A stretch of 64,000 nucleotides of DNA from Doryteuthis pealeii (lineage: Eukaryota; Mollusca; Cephalopoda; Myopsida; Loliginidae): assembly GCA_023376005.1 (NCBI GenBank), contig CM042157.1, forward strand, positions 54,143,012-54,207,011. The letters are read 5' to 3'. The notes under the pieces are model-generated. The model was given only the letters and a program-made list of their open reading frames with translations, was not told the DNA's origin and did not search any database. The stretch's first letter is position 1. Every line of letters starts with the position of its first letter. Both the position numbers and the translations under genes were made by a program. Positions 52,181-62,544 of this stretch are shown here, piece by piece.

Positions 52181-54084
52181 CTCAAATCATTATTTATTTA
52201 CAATTGACTTGTGTTTCATTTATGATGAAAATATATTTTTACATGTTTTTATGTATTTTTTGAAGAATGTATCATTAAGAAATAGAAACAAATCAAAATA
52301 AGAGCATCTGGAAACTGAAAACACTTATTACTGGTTGATTTGTCTAAAAGTAGGAATTTATGTTATGAATTTTCATTTTTCTTATAAAATTAATAAATGG
52401 ACCAAAAAAGTAATTGATATCTTTTGTTCATAAGATATACAGTCTTGATACATAGTGATATAAACACTTGATAAGTAAAATATCAACTTTGGGTTTGACA
52501 CTTACAAGTATCACTTGTGCGTCCATTCGAGATGGGTGGTTTAACTGAAAAGTCAATTTTTTTTTGGTTTCATCTTCATACTGTAAAACCACACCAAAAT
52601 ACTTTACGAAACCGAAACCATTCGGTTTAGTGCTATTACTACTGAGCTACCATATTCGAGAAAACATGGTTGAAAAAGACTTTCATGTTTTAATAAAATC
52701 AAATTTTATCAACATTTATACTATTTAAGAGGATGATAAAAACATTTAATTGACTATTTTTTAGAAAATAAATGTGAAATCTATTTGTTTACAAAATAAA
52801 TGGAAAAAAAATTAGGAAATCTATTTCATATTTTAGCCTAGAATGTTTTCAAATAAAAAAATATTGGTGGGTGGGATACAACATGATGTCTGAAATTTAT
52901 TTGTTTCAGTTATTTAAGTTAAATGTTCAAAAATACTTTTTGTAATAAAAATAAATAAATGGAGTCAGTAAAACAAAATAGTGAAAAAATAAAAAGTAGT
53001 TCCCAGTTTTGTTTTAATGCTAAATTTTACAAGTCAGAATTTTTTTAAGGGTAATTCTTTTAATAAAATTGTTGTAAACAAGAAAAATAAATGAAGAATT
53101 TTTCATAGACCAATTTATTTTTATCTAGAAAATGTACCTAAAATTAGATAGTAAGAATAATTAAAATAGTTCTTAATTTCAGTTTTTCTCTCCAAAATGT
53201 ATTATCCAAGGAAAAACAAATATGGATAGTTTATGCAACAATTTCTTTCGTACTTTACCAAATTGTTAATAAATATGGTGTTTATTTATAGTTGACAAGT
53301 TCATACGTTTGATAATCAAACTTAAATTGAAGTCATGAATTCTATGACTAAATTATCTTTAAAAACTAAAAACTGACTTTAGGTGAAAAATCCCTACTTT
53401 TTTTACTTACTTTTTGTTTAATTCGCAATTTTCGGGTGTACTGGTCTTTACGCATGATTATAGAATTTTATTATCCATACTTAAAATCAAATTCAAAATG
53501 ACAGCATTTATTTTACAAAATAGGAGAGAACATTTTGCAAATGTCATATTTGGAAATGCAAGTAATCTACAAAATCAACTTTTGAATTATATTTTAGTTT
53601 CTGAGGGGTTAAAGAATTAGACTGAATGGTAGAGTTGAGAGTTTTAGCAATTTTGATTTCAGTATCGATCTTGTTTTTTTCTCTTCATACTATAGTTTTT
53701 TCTTTTGGCTTTTAATTTAGTACTTTTCTTTCTAAGAAAGCCATTAATTCTTTTGTGTAATGATGATTAGTAGGTATGTGCAATTTTACTCAAGGGAGGT
53801 AATACATTTTTTTAAAAAATTTTTTTCAGCGCATTATTGATTTAATTATAAATAGATTATTTTATTTTTAAAAAATTTGAAAAAAAATGTTAGGATTGTT
53901 CATTTAATTAAAAAAAATGTCCAGTCTCTAACTTTTACATTTCTAGAAAGATAAATCCAGAAGACCACATTATTACAAAAAAAAAAAAAAAAATTCAAGA
54001 CCTGAAAAATGTTATTTGAAAGTTTAAGTTGAAATTTAAATTTTTTTTAATAAGTTTTCAATAGTTAACTTCTTAAAACAGTTC
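52181..54084. other. AT-rich stretch, nothing assigned
   Basis: Nearly 2 kb with no microsatellite, no recognised transposon and no convincing frame, only homopolymer runs (such as A at 53977-53993). Candidate ancestral, non-repeat intron or intergenic sequence. Confidence 0.45.
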
Positions 54085-54324
54085 ACACTGTTGACTGGGG
54101 CTGTAGAATATACTGACTGCATCTCTGCAGAGGGGTAACCAATGGGGCCACCTATTGGCTGTGGGTGGCGAATCATGATGCTTAAAGATGAAATCCTGGT
54201 GGCTGAGCAATATATAACATGCAAGACTCCACTTTAGCCCTTACTTAGGCAAGACAGGTGATCAGAGAGGTCTCCTCTTATTAATCAGCTGGTTACATCA
54301 AACCCTAGCACCTAGTGTCCATAG
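54085..54324 (+). repeat. Repeat T head scrap and unassigned sequence
   Basis: TGGGGCTGTAGAATATACTG, ACTGCATC and TGCAGAGGGGTAAC are a diverged T head (54100-54140). The remainder (CTTACTTAGGCAAGACAGGT, GGTCTCCTCTTATTAATCAG) is unassigned. Confidence 0.4.
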
Positions 54325-55157
54325 CTTTTTTTTTCTGTACCATAATCCCCTGAATTAAGAAAGCTGTTCTGAAAATATAAGAGTACATTTGCCAATGATA
54401 TAATTGTTAATGTAGCGTTGATACATCAACATTTAAAGGAAAATAAGTTTTTGAAATTGTTGCACATGGAAATTCAGACCTTTGCAGTTGAATGATTTTT
54501 GAAATTTCTGAATTGGTCAATTTTCAGAGGGTCCAAATCAAAGATTAGGATAGATATAAATATTTTAATAATTCATTTAAAAATCTAGACTCTTGATGTA
54601 CTTTAAGAATATATATAGTTTTATATGGTTTTGATGTTTCTGTGATGAGTTATTGATTCAAAAATTGAAAAATATCCAATATTTTCCAGATTTTTGATTT
54701 CCTTGCATTTTGAAGTCTGCCATTAAGGATCAAAGACACTTTTAATCCAATGGGTTTTGAGTGTTTACTTGTCTACTCCAAGATTATTATTAGAGTGGAA
54801 TAGATGGAATGCTTCAAACCATCAGTCATATAGCAAGAATTGCTTAAATTTTGAATCTTTTGAAAATTTCCCCTTAGAGGGTTTTTTTTTTGTAAATATT
54901 TATGACCAGTAATTTTTCAAAGGTATACAAATTAAAACAGTTGCTTCTAATTGATTTTAAAACAGTTTAGGATGGATATAAGAAAAACAACCTTACTAAG
55001 GTTTGTAACAAAAAAATACAAACCTCAAAAATATTTGGAAACTCTCTAAAATTTTAAATGGTTATAAAATAAGAATAATTAATTGTGATACAATTTTCAG
55101 GATTTACTTCTTAAATGGATACAAACAAATAGTAAAAGTTTGAAAACAATTTGTGGA
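54325..55157 (+). repeat. Repeat D, copy 2 (about 0.83 kb)
   Basis: Direct-orientation partner of 20344-21145, collinear along its whole length. It has an extra segment of about 25 bp near 54366-54390 (TTCTGAAAATATAAGAGTAC) and many substitutions. Both copies stop at the same ..GTTTGAAAA..TTGTGG end, so the boundary is probably real. Confidence 0.85.
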
Positions 55158-55735
55158 CCTCTGTGACAAATAGTGAAATTGGATGGAATGAACCAGCTTT
55201 TAAAATTAGCAAGATTGGAGAAACATTTAAAACAGTAAGGAATGTTGTTTATAGAGCTAAGTTAAGACATTTTTTTTTTAATAATGAATTGAATATAAAA
55301 TTGAATATAAAAAATATAGAAAAAAAAAAGAAACTTTTTAAAGCAAAAACTAATACTGGTCATCCCTTTCCACATTTTGTGAGGAGACAATGTTTGAGAT
55401 TATATGAAAATATTTCAAATACTGTATAGTGAGATTGTGAGTGCAGCAAATTCACTAGTATTAATAATAATGATTATTCGAGCATTAAGATAAATACTAT
55501 GGAAATGATACTAAATTTATTGTCTGGTAAATGAACCATATATTCTTGAGGCATTTTAGTCAAACTTTGTTATTACCTATTGTAATAAAAGGTAATTGCT
55601 TTATTTAAGCTTTATTCAGTATAACTTAACTGTAGTTCAATTAAGATGAAGATTCTTTAGTATTTATGGTGAACTGATCCAGGGGGAGATAACTATGTTT
55701 GACTTTACCATACCTACAAATCAACAACTTTTATA
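55158..55735. other. AT-rich stretch, one 92-codon frame
   Basis: The plus-strand frame 55151-55429 is Lys/Asn-rich (IKLNIKNIEKKKKLFKAKT) with a CLRLYENISN end. No domain is recognised, and its start overlaps the end of repeat D, so it is probably element-derived or chance. Confidence 0.3.
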
Positions 55736-55775
55736 AGATGTCATGAAAAAGTATTGAGACTGAATTTTTTGTAAT
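55736..55775. mobile_element. mariner-like terminal sequence
   Basis: GATGTCATGAAAAAGTATTG then AGACTGAATTTTTTG resembles a mariner end, as at 45382. Confidence 0.4.
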
Positions 55776-55917
55776 TTAAAAAATTTAGACTTTCCTACAA
55801 GGTGCAGATTGCTTAAAACTATCCCATCATTTCAATGGTTGGTTGTCAATTTTAGCAAGAAGATATATATGAAAAACTTACAGCTACATGCATATACATC
55901 CATGATAAGAGTAGTTT

Positions 55918-56172
55918 GTGGTGTAATTGTTATCTGCCTAGGAGTGGGACATGGTGACAAGAGTTTGCATTTCACATGTCACTAATACCCTTGGGAAAGA
56001 TATGAATGCAATTATTCTCCGTCCAGCTATGGGTAAATGGTAGGACAGACTGGGCCCTTTAACCTTGGTATTGTAACTGGTCTTGGAAAAGGAAAAGTCT
56101 AAATTCAAATCTGTAAAACTCTGCTGATAAGTTGACCTTGTGTTTCATCCTGGCAGAGGAGGGGTTGGGTGA
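55918..56172 (+). mobile_element. SINE B, near full length
   Basis: Head GTGGTGTAATTGTTATCTGC (A box), eroded B box region, then CATTTCACATGTCACTAATA, CCCTTGGGAAAGATATGAAT, CAGCTATGGGTAAATGGTAG, GACAGACTGGGCCCTTTAAC, CTTGGAAAAGGAAAAGTC, AAGTTGACCTTGTGTTTCAT and GAGGGGTTGGGTGAATACAT. About 255 bp on the plus strand. Confidence 0.75.
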
Positions 56173-56960
56173 ATACATATACATAAATACTATGCTTATG
56201 CATTCATATGCATACATTTTGCACCTACATACATATACATTACACCAATATGCACTTATACAAATATAGTCTTACATGCATTATTGCACATAATTATGTG
56301 CATGGAACAGAAGAGCTTATAGTGCAAATGTCATTGTTTGAAATTATTTGATCATTTCATTAAAAGAAAAGTTGTGAATGGTTGGTTGATATTTTAATCC
56401 TTTTTTTTATTAGAATCTTAATTGATGTTCATCATTCTGAAATATCGGACTTATAGTGTATAAAAAAAGTAACACTTGGTCTAAACCATCAGGTTTATTA
56501 TATATAGTAAAATAGCACTCAGAAATGTTGGGCTTACAGTGTATAGTAAAATACCACCAAGCAAAATATATCCTGAAGTTGTTGTTAGATTTTATCTTAT
56601 TCTTATTGTCAATTAATTAATTACTATTTTTTGTAAGTATTGAAGAAATATCAATTTAACTTCTGTTTTATTTAATAATATTTCATGTTATTTGAGAATG
56701 TAGAAAATTATTTTATATTGATTAATCAGCCAATTTAACCTTTTTAACCCTTGGATATGTTGGATCTGCACTCAGAAAAGTCAGACAAAATTTAATATAA
56801 AACATGTTTTAACTTTTCTGCATGACTATTGCAAAATTACTTAAATATTGCCATCATTTTTTTGTTTTGACTGTACAAATAAATTAGTGATACAGTAAAG
56901 ATCAGCTGAAAAGTGTGATGACTGAAATTAGTAGAATCATTTTATTTTCTATTGTTATAT
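56173..56960. other. AT-rich stretch with (CATA) patches
   Basis: ACATACATATACAT-type patches at 56175-56245. AATATCGGACTTATAGTGTATA at 56439 recurs as AATGTTGGGCTTACAGTGTA at 56524, a local diverged duplication. No gene. Confidence 0.5.
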
Positions 56961-57190
56961 AAAATTGATCATAATAATGAGAGACAAATAAAATTAATAG
57001 GCTTATCTAAATGTTTTCTAAGGAAACACTTTTTAAACTCTTTTAATATCATTCACCATTAAATTTAAAATTGATCATAATAATGAGAGACAAATAAAAT
57101 TAATAGGTTTATCTAAATGTTTTCTAAGGAAACACTTTTTAAACTCTTTCAATATCATTCACCATTAAATTTAAAATTTATCATAACATT
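56961..57190. repeat. 106-bp tandem duplication
   Basis: Copies 56961-57066 and 57067-57172 differ at only about two positions, then a third partial copy starts at 57173 and diverges. The near-identity indicates a recent duplication. Confidence 0.95.
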
Positions 57191-57249
57191 TCATTCACCC
57201 AATATGATATTTCCTTATTTTTAATAAATTTCCTTTTATTTCTTTTTTT

Positions 57250-57254
<5 letters not shown>
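57191..57254. other. Short T-rich linker
   Basis: T-run at 57243-57254. Confidence 0.5.

Positions 57255-57292
<38 letters not shown>
57255..57292. repeat. (GT)n microsatellite
   Basis: About 18 GT units. Confidence 0.97.
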
Positions 57293-57294
<2 letters not shown>

Positions 57295-57339
57295 CAATGT
57301 GTATTATACTTAAAGAAGCAGTAGTAATCCAGCATAGAG

Positions 57340-57387
57340 TGTTATTAGAAGAGTGCTCAATATCTGTGATAGAGCGTTAATAGATGA
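57340..57387 (+). repeat. Repeat W head scrap
   Basis: GAGTGCTCAATATCTGTGAT then AGAGCG, joined directly to the hairpin. Confidence 0.55.
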
Positions 57388-57572
57388 ATAAATAAAAGGT
57401 TTAGCTTATATTTATTATCACTGGAACAATTTTGCTACCATTTGGTTTCTTGCTCTGTGGCAGTCTTCAGGCAACGAAAGTGTTTTTTGTTGCCTGAAGA
57501 CTGCCACAGAGCAAGAAACCAAAGGGTAGCAAAATTGTTCCAATGATAATAAATATAAGCTAAACCTTTTAT

Positions 57573-57576
<4 letters not shown>
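57388..57576. repeat. 88-bp-arm hairpin, two mismatches
   Basis: Left arm 57388-57475 and right arm 57489-57576 are inverse complements at about 86 of 88 positions. The 13-nt loop is GAAAGTGTTTTTT. Arms contain TTGGTTTCTTGCTCTGTGGC and CAGTCTTCAGGCAAC. The outer tip ATAAATAAAAGG resembles the tips of the 16446 and 42551 hairpins. The right arm runs straight into (TC)n(TA)n. Confidence 0.95.

Positions 57577-57653
<77 letters not shown>
57577..57653. repeat. (TC)n(TA)n microsatellite
   Basis: About 30 bp TC then about 47 bp TA, same order as at 42681. Confidence 0.97.
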
Positions 57654-57656
<3 letters not shown>

Positions 57657-57909
57657 CCTTTTGTATAATAAACAAAATAAAAACTACCTTTTTGTTTTAG
57701 GTATTTATTTTATTCATGTTTTGGGAAATCTTAAAAATATGTAAAAAAAATCAAGAATGATGGTAACATTATATATTACATAATAAGATAGAATGACATT
57801 GGATGAACAGTCTAGACGAAAACAAAATGTGATGGTGCAGATAACTTGACAAACAAAACATATAAATCTGAAAAAAGAGTTGTTGCAAAGCAAAATAAAG
57901 AAAAATGAG
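57654..57909. other. Linker with degenerate satellite unit
   Basis: AAGAGTTGTTGCAAAGCAAA near 57876 is a decayed edge of the 64-bp satellite. Confidence 0.5.
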
Positions 57910-58790
57910 GAATCTCGCTAAGAAAACTTGGCTTCTCTGGGGCAAAATGAGACACCATCTGAATCTCGCTAAGAGTTGTTGCAGATAAAATTGGCTTCTC
58001 TGGGGCAAAATGAGACACCATCTGAATCTCGCTAAGAGTTGTTGCAGATAAAACTTGGCTTCTCTGGGCAAAATGAGACACCATCTGAATCTCGCTAAGA
58101 GTTGTTGCAGAAAACTTGGCTTCTCTGGGGCAAAATGAGACACCATCTGAATCTCGCTAAGAGTTGTTGCAGCACAAATTGGCTTCTCTGGGGCAAAATG
58201 AGACACCATCTGAATCTCGCTAAGAGTTGTTGCAGATAAAACTTGGCTTCTCTGGGGCAAAATGAGACACCATCTGAATCTCGCTAAGAGTTGTTGCAGA
58301 CAAAACTTGGCTTCTCTGGGGCAAAATGAGACACCATCTGAATCTCGCTAAGAGTTGTTGCAGATAAAACTTGGCTTCTCTGGGGCAAAATGAGACACCA
58401 TCTGAATCTCGCTAAGAGTTGTTGCAGATAAAACTCTGGGGCAAAATAAGACACCATCTGAATCTCGCTAAGAGTTGTTGCAGACAAAACTTGGCTTCTC
58501 TGGGGCAAAATGAGACACCATCTGAATCTCGCTAAGAGTTGTTGCAGATAAAACTTCTCTGGGGCAAAATGAGACACCATCTGAATCTCGCTAAGAGTTG
58601 TTGCAGACAAAACTTGGCTTCTCTGGGGCAAAATGAGACACCATCTGAATCTCGCTAAGAGTTGTTGCAGATAAAACTTGGCTTCTCTGGGGCAAAATGA
58701 GACACCATCTGAATCTCGCTAAGAGTTGTTGCAGACAAAACTTGGCTTCTCTGGGTCAAAATGAGACACCATCTGAATCTCGCTAAGAGA
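57910..58790. repeat. 64-bp satellite, 14 units plus partial
   Basis: Units start at 57910, 57961, 58024, 58087, 58149, 58212, 58276, 58340, 58404, 58460, 58524, 58583, 58647, 58711 and 58775. The canonical length is 64 bp, with 51-, 56- and 59-bp deletion variants. The unit reads GAATCTCGCTAAGAGTTGTT, GCAGAYAAAACTTGGCTTCT and CTGGGGCAAAATGAGACACC plus ATCT. From 58212 on, units with GCAGATAAAA and GCAGACAAAA largely alternate, which is an emerging 128-bp dimer. The homogeneity indicates recent expansion. Minus-strand frames through it rotate with each unit and are not genes. Confidence 0.97.
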
Positions 58791-59040
58791 ATGCTTTTCT
58801 GAATGAAAGCAAACAAAATAATTTGCAAAAATGTTGAAACTTTTTTACAATCAGGACCATATAAAATAATTTTTGCCATGTTGGGTAGAATATAATTATA
58901 TATCAAATGTATGTAGAGACAGGTGGATTATCTTGAAACTCCACCTTCTTTTCATCATAAATATGTCATAATACAAAAATATATTATATATAAAATTCAG
59001 TTTTTTTTATGTATTCCCTATAAGTTTATATTGATGTTAT
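58791..59040. other. Linker before exon
   Basis: AT-rich, ending in a T-run and CTTTCAG that serve as the acceptor tract of the next feature. Confidence 0.5.
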
Positions 59041-59060
59041 CCTTTTTTTTTTTCTTTCAG

Positions 59061-59203
59061 GTATGATAATGACTCACATGCATACAATGCGACCTCGAAC
59101 AGTGCAAGATAAACAAAATGGCCGAAAAGCGGTCAAGGGATTTGTGGTCATGGTTAAGGAAAAACCCAAATCCATGAAGATGAGCAATACTGGAAAGGGC
59201 AAA
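59061..59203 (+). CDS. Candidate internal coding exon, product unknown
   Basis: The best host-gene candidate in the window. A polypyrimidine tract plus CTTTCAG ends at 59060, and GTAAGG follows at 59204. The 143-nt exon starts with two bases that finish a codon, then 47 codons from 59063, and ends on a codon boundary. The peptide begins MIMTHMHTMRPRTVQDKQNG and continues RKAVKGFVVMVKEKPKSMKM, then SNTGKGK. It is basic and Lys-rich, without a recognised domain. GC content is visibly higher than in the flanks and CpG (GCGACCTCG, GCCGAAAAGCGG) is retained. The other two forward frames have stops. The first ATG could be a start if the exon is 5'-terminal. Partner exons outside the window are unknown. 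Confidence 0.55.
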
Positions 59204-60015
59204 GTAAGGACACTTCTTTTTTTCTTTCTTGTTGTGGTCATTGTCTGTTGATTTCTTTTCCTTTTGCAGTGCTTGTGCTTTTCAGAATGAACTGTAACCT
59301 TTTCAACCTACTGCTCTCCACAATTTGTTTAATTCAATGGTTGAATTGCTCCATATTGTGGAATGATTTTTTTCTTTAATACTAAAATATTTAAAATACA
59401 AATATATGAATTACAAATCTCTGCTTGAAAAGGCGGTCTTTCTTCCTAAATTAAATATCTGTATTTAGAGTAAGTTATAGAATAAATTGTCATGCGTAGA
59501 TTTAATTTTTTCAGAATAAAATTCATCCTGAAGAATCTGTTCTTATAGTGAAACATGTCAGTTTCCATATTGTCTTCCTTTTCTTTTAACAAAAATTTAA
59601 TTTATAAGTTTTATCCTAATATGAAAATTCCCTTCTAATTTTAATAATATTTCTTAGATTTTTCAGTTTTGTGGAAAAGATAATTAATTCTGACACAGAA
59701 TAATAAATTAGTTTCTTAATGTTGTTAGATAACAGATTTTTTCAATTATTTCAATGATATTCTCCTGCTTTTTTGGTGTCTTGGAGAGTTGGTACCAAAT
59801 TCTTCAGTGGGTGAAGTTGTCCTAAATATTTCAAATGTTTTTGTCATAGAAAAGAAACTTCTTTTTTAAAATGTTATAAAAATCCTTAACATAACAAAAA
59901 CAAATATCAAATGAAAAATTTAAAAAAAAAGTTGACACCATATTTCAAAGTTTTAATACTAAAAATGGATTATGAAAGTTTGAAATTAATTTTTGTTTTA
60001 GGGTTTGATTTTGGC
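59204..60015. other. Putative intron, AT-rich
   Basis: No further exon-like segment with matching splice sites was found here. Confidence 0.45.
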
Positions 60016-60075
60016 TTTGTGTAGCTCAATTGATAGAACAGCTGGTGTATTTAAGTAGGGTTCTCAAAAGGGAAA
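60016..60075 (+). mobile_element. tRNA-like SINE head scrap
   Basis: TTGTGTAGCTCAATTGATAG then AACAGCTG is A-box-like; AGTAGGGTTCTCAAAAGG stands where a B box would be. Degraded. Confidence 0.35.
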
Positions 60076-60116
60076 ATGAATTTAAAACTTTAAATGATGA
60101 GAACAGGACCAACAAT

Positions 60117-60142
60117 TCACACACACACACACACACACACAC
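60117..60142. repeat. (CA)n microsatellite
   Basis: About 13 CA units. Confidence 0.95.
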
Positions 60143-60159
60143 CTGTATGTGTACACATT

Positions 60160-60195
60160 ATATACAGGGTGTTTAAAAAAATGTAAACATCTTTT
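60160..60195. mobile_element. MITE end scrap
   Basis: TATACAGGGTGTTTAAAAAA resembles the ACAGGGTGTTTCAG terminus of the 62545 family. Confidence 0.35.
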
Positions 60196-60239
60196 AGAGA
60201 ACTTTAGAGTTCAATGATCATATAGGTTAGAAATTGACT

Positions 60240-60475
60240 GCCAACATGCCCCATTGACTCTGTGTCTATGCTATCCTAACTTTGCTATATTCATAAGTAG
60301 AAAGTAGTCAATATCATTGATAGAGCATGTATATCCAAGAGTAGCGGAGACATGAAGTTAACTGTGCTTGGTAACTGACAGTTTCTCACCATATGAGAAC
60401 AAAAATTGCATAGGCAAGAAACTGTCAGTTACTAAGTGCTGCTGACTTTATGTCTCCGTTACTGTCCTATATATA
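60240..60475 (+). repeat. Repeat W, most complete copy
   Basis: The head is CTATATTCATAAGTAGAAAG then a GTCAATATCATTGATAGAGC segment, which resembles a tRNA D arm (GCTCAAT..GATAGAGC). After it comes an imperfect inverted repeat: left 60338-60385 (AGTAGCGGAGACATGAAGTT ... CTGACAGTTTCT) and right 60418-60466 (AGAAACTGTCAGTTACTAAG ... TCTCCGTTACT), about nine mismatches over 47 bp. The intervening ATTGCATAGGC module is found in all copies. No frame. It is a MITE or SINE-like hairpin family with at least eight pieces here. Confidence 0.7.
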
Positions 60476-60561
60476 TATAAATAATGAAAAGAAATGCAAA
60501 TAAAAAAAGGTCAATCCTAATATGGTAGGGCATGTATCAAACCTAAAAAATATTATTATTA
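60476..60561. other. Unassigned linker
   Basis: No feature recognised. Confidence 0.4.
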
Positions 60562-60682
60562 TGAATACTAGAAGTCCATTACTTTATTTCATCTGACTTG
60601 CTCAATCATCATTATCAGATGTCTGATGATTGTGCGCACCACATGAAACTTCAAGTAATGGACTTTTAGTGTTCATGAATGT
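60562..60682. mobile_element. Fold-back element, about 50-bp arms
   Basis: Left ATGAATACTAGAAGTCCATT, ACTTTATTTCATCTGACTTG and CTCAATCATCA; right TGATGATTGTGCGCACCACA, TGAAACTTCAAGTAATGGAC and TTTTAGTGTTCAT. The arms are inverse with about 20% mismatch. A right arm alone is at 29320. Confidence 0.6.
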
Positions 60683-61739
60683 ATATATATATATGTGTGT
60701 GAGTTAAAAAAGGAGTTTGTTTATTACAGATGCATGTATATGTGTACTGGTATATGAATTATGTATTTGCTAAAGTTTTCTCAGATAATGTTTCTACATA
60801 TGTTACTATCTCTGTTCATATCTCCATTTTTGTTTGTTTTTGTTTTGTCTTTCATCCATCCATCAATCATTCAGTTATCTTTCGTTTTCATTCTCTTCGT
60901 CTCTCTTCATCCATTGTTGTAGAACATCACCTAAACACAGAACTGATGCCAACACCCACACAAACATTTGCTGGATAAACTATTTTGTGTCTGTTGTGTT
61001 CATTATTTCCAGCCAGAGTCATTATTACTCCAAACAGACACCTTTCTCCTGGTTGTCATGATGACTGAACAAAATCTCTCTCATAACTACATAACACTAA
61101 TAGCCCCACCACACCCTATCTCTCTCACCCCCAAACCAGATAAAGCATTTGAACCGTGAAGGAGAAATAAAGAATTATTACCTATATACTCATGTAATGA
61201 ATGATCCCTAATTTTTCGGCACAAAAAGCTGTTTCATTACATTGCATGTAATCAACAAGATTTTACATAACTTTGTTTACTGTTTATAATACCTGTACAT
61301 ATTATATTTGCAAGTGTTATAAATAATTAATGTTTAGTAAAAACTTTATTATCTGAACTAATAGTATTTGTTTAAGTATAAGTTATGCAGAGACACTTTA
61401 AATTGAAGTCATGGCAAGGTTAGGGCTAGAAATAAGGTAAACTTAGACATTTCAAAAACATATCCCATTTAATGAATGACCACTTTTATTTTTTTTTTAG
61501 GTGAAAATTGGTCTTGAAAAATGTCATTCAATACACGATGATACAAATATTCTTTTTGAGGATTTTGAATAGAATGATCCACAATGATTGTATGATTCTT
61601 TCCTTTGTGTAATAGTGATGAGAACAGGACCAACATCTTGTGGGCAGCAGCAGCAGCTCATTTTGGAAACATGCTTTAGATAAGGATTTAGAAAAAGTTA
61701 GATTTTAGATTCAACATATAGTCAATTTTTAAGTTGATC
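60683..61739. other. AT-rich stretch, mixed debris
   Basis: ATGAGAACAGGACCAACA occurs at 60098 and again at 61619. ATTTAATGAATGACCACTTT and AATGTCATTCAATACAC near 61470-61540 look like mariner-type end debris. Short C-rich frames at 60834-61159 have no motif. Confidence 0.4.
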
Positions 61740-62035
61740 AATTATCATACTAAGGTTAAAGAACCCAGTCTGCCTTACTATTTACCCATAACTGGTTGGA
61801 GATTAATTCATTCCATTGGCAAGACATGACACAATATCAATTTTTAATGCAATACAGCTAGTATGAATTCAGTTTTACTTCTGGACTAGTTGATGAACTA
61901 AGGCTTAGCGGAGAGTGGAACTAATGAATTCATCCCTTTCACAAGAGCATTAGTGTGAATTGAAATGCAAACAGCCTTGTCCAGGATTTGAACTCTGGTT
62001 ACCAAGTCCATTTCTTAATGCCACAGGTATCTCAT
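61740..62035 (-). mobile_element. SINE B copy, partly duplicated
   Basis: The body occurs twice: CTAAGGTTAAAGAACCCAGT with TATTTACCCATAACTGG (61750-61800), and again from 61825 (AGACATGACACAATATCAAT, GGACTAGTTGATGAACTAAG, CCAGGATTTGAACTCTGGTT). Two overlapping insertions or an internal duplication. Confidence 0.7.
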
Positions 62036-62297
62036 GATTGAAAAGGTTGTCCATTTTTTCTGAATGACTCCCTGTAGACTTGGACATATTTAATAGTAGA
62101 GACAGTGCAATGAATCATTTCTCTCTCAATTGATAAAATCCTTCAATTATCTTGTTAATACAAACAAGAAATTTATCAATTGATTTACAATAGAAGAAGA
62201 GTGAAGATTTGACAATTTTTGTATCTTTTCATTTTGTCATTGGAAAAACCAACTAGGAATCTTTACTTAAAATCAAAGTAAATTATCTGTTTAGTTT
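62036..62297. other. AT-rich stretch, nothing assigned
   Basis: No feature recognised. Confidence 0.45.
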
Positions 62298-62420
62298 GGC
62301 CACTTCAAATGGTGTAATGGTTAACAATCTTGATTAGCAGGCCATTGTTAGTGAGTTTGATTCTCACTTGGTGCCACATACTCTTGGCCTTGTGCCACAT
62401 CTAAGCTAAGCTTTATGAAT
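62298..62420 (+). mobile_element. tRNA-headed SINE fragment
   Basis: AATGGTGTAATGGTTAACAA (A box), GAGTTTGATTCTCACTTGGT (B box) and the CCTTGTGCCACATCTAAGC 3' motif. The body between is short, so it is an internally deleted copy or a third head type, related to 25620 and 26090. Confidence 0.55.
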
Positions 62421-62544
62421 AACAATCAATGAATTAGCACTTTAAATCTTAATTTAAATACTTAAAATAAGTAAATTTATTTATACTAATATTTTTTCAC
62501 ATTTTTAAACAGGTATTTTTTTCTTGTTTTAAACAGTTGATATC
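62421..62544. other. AT-rich linker
   Basis: No feature recognised. Confidence 0.4.

Noticed and set aside
57910..58790. CRISPR-like array
   Set aside because: Units are contiguous with no unique spacers, and the genome is eukaryotic.
57769..58906. Repeated QMVSHFAPEKP-type peptide frames as a repeat protein
   Set aside because: The 64-bp unit is not a multiple of three, so the frame rotates with each unit, and deletion units break it further; no transcript evidence.
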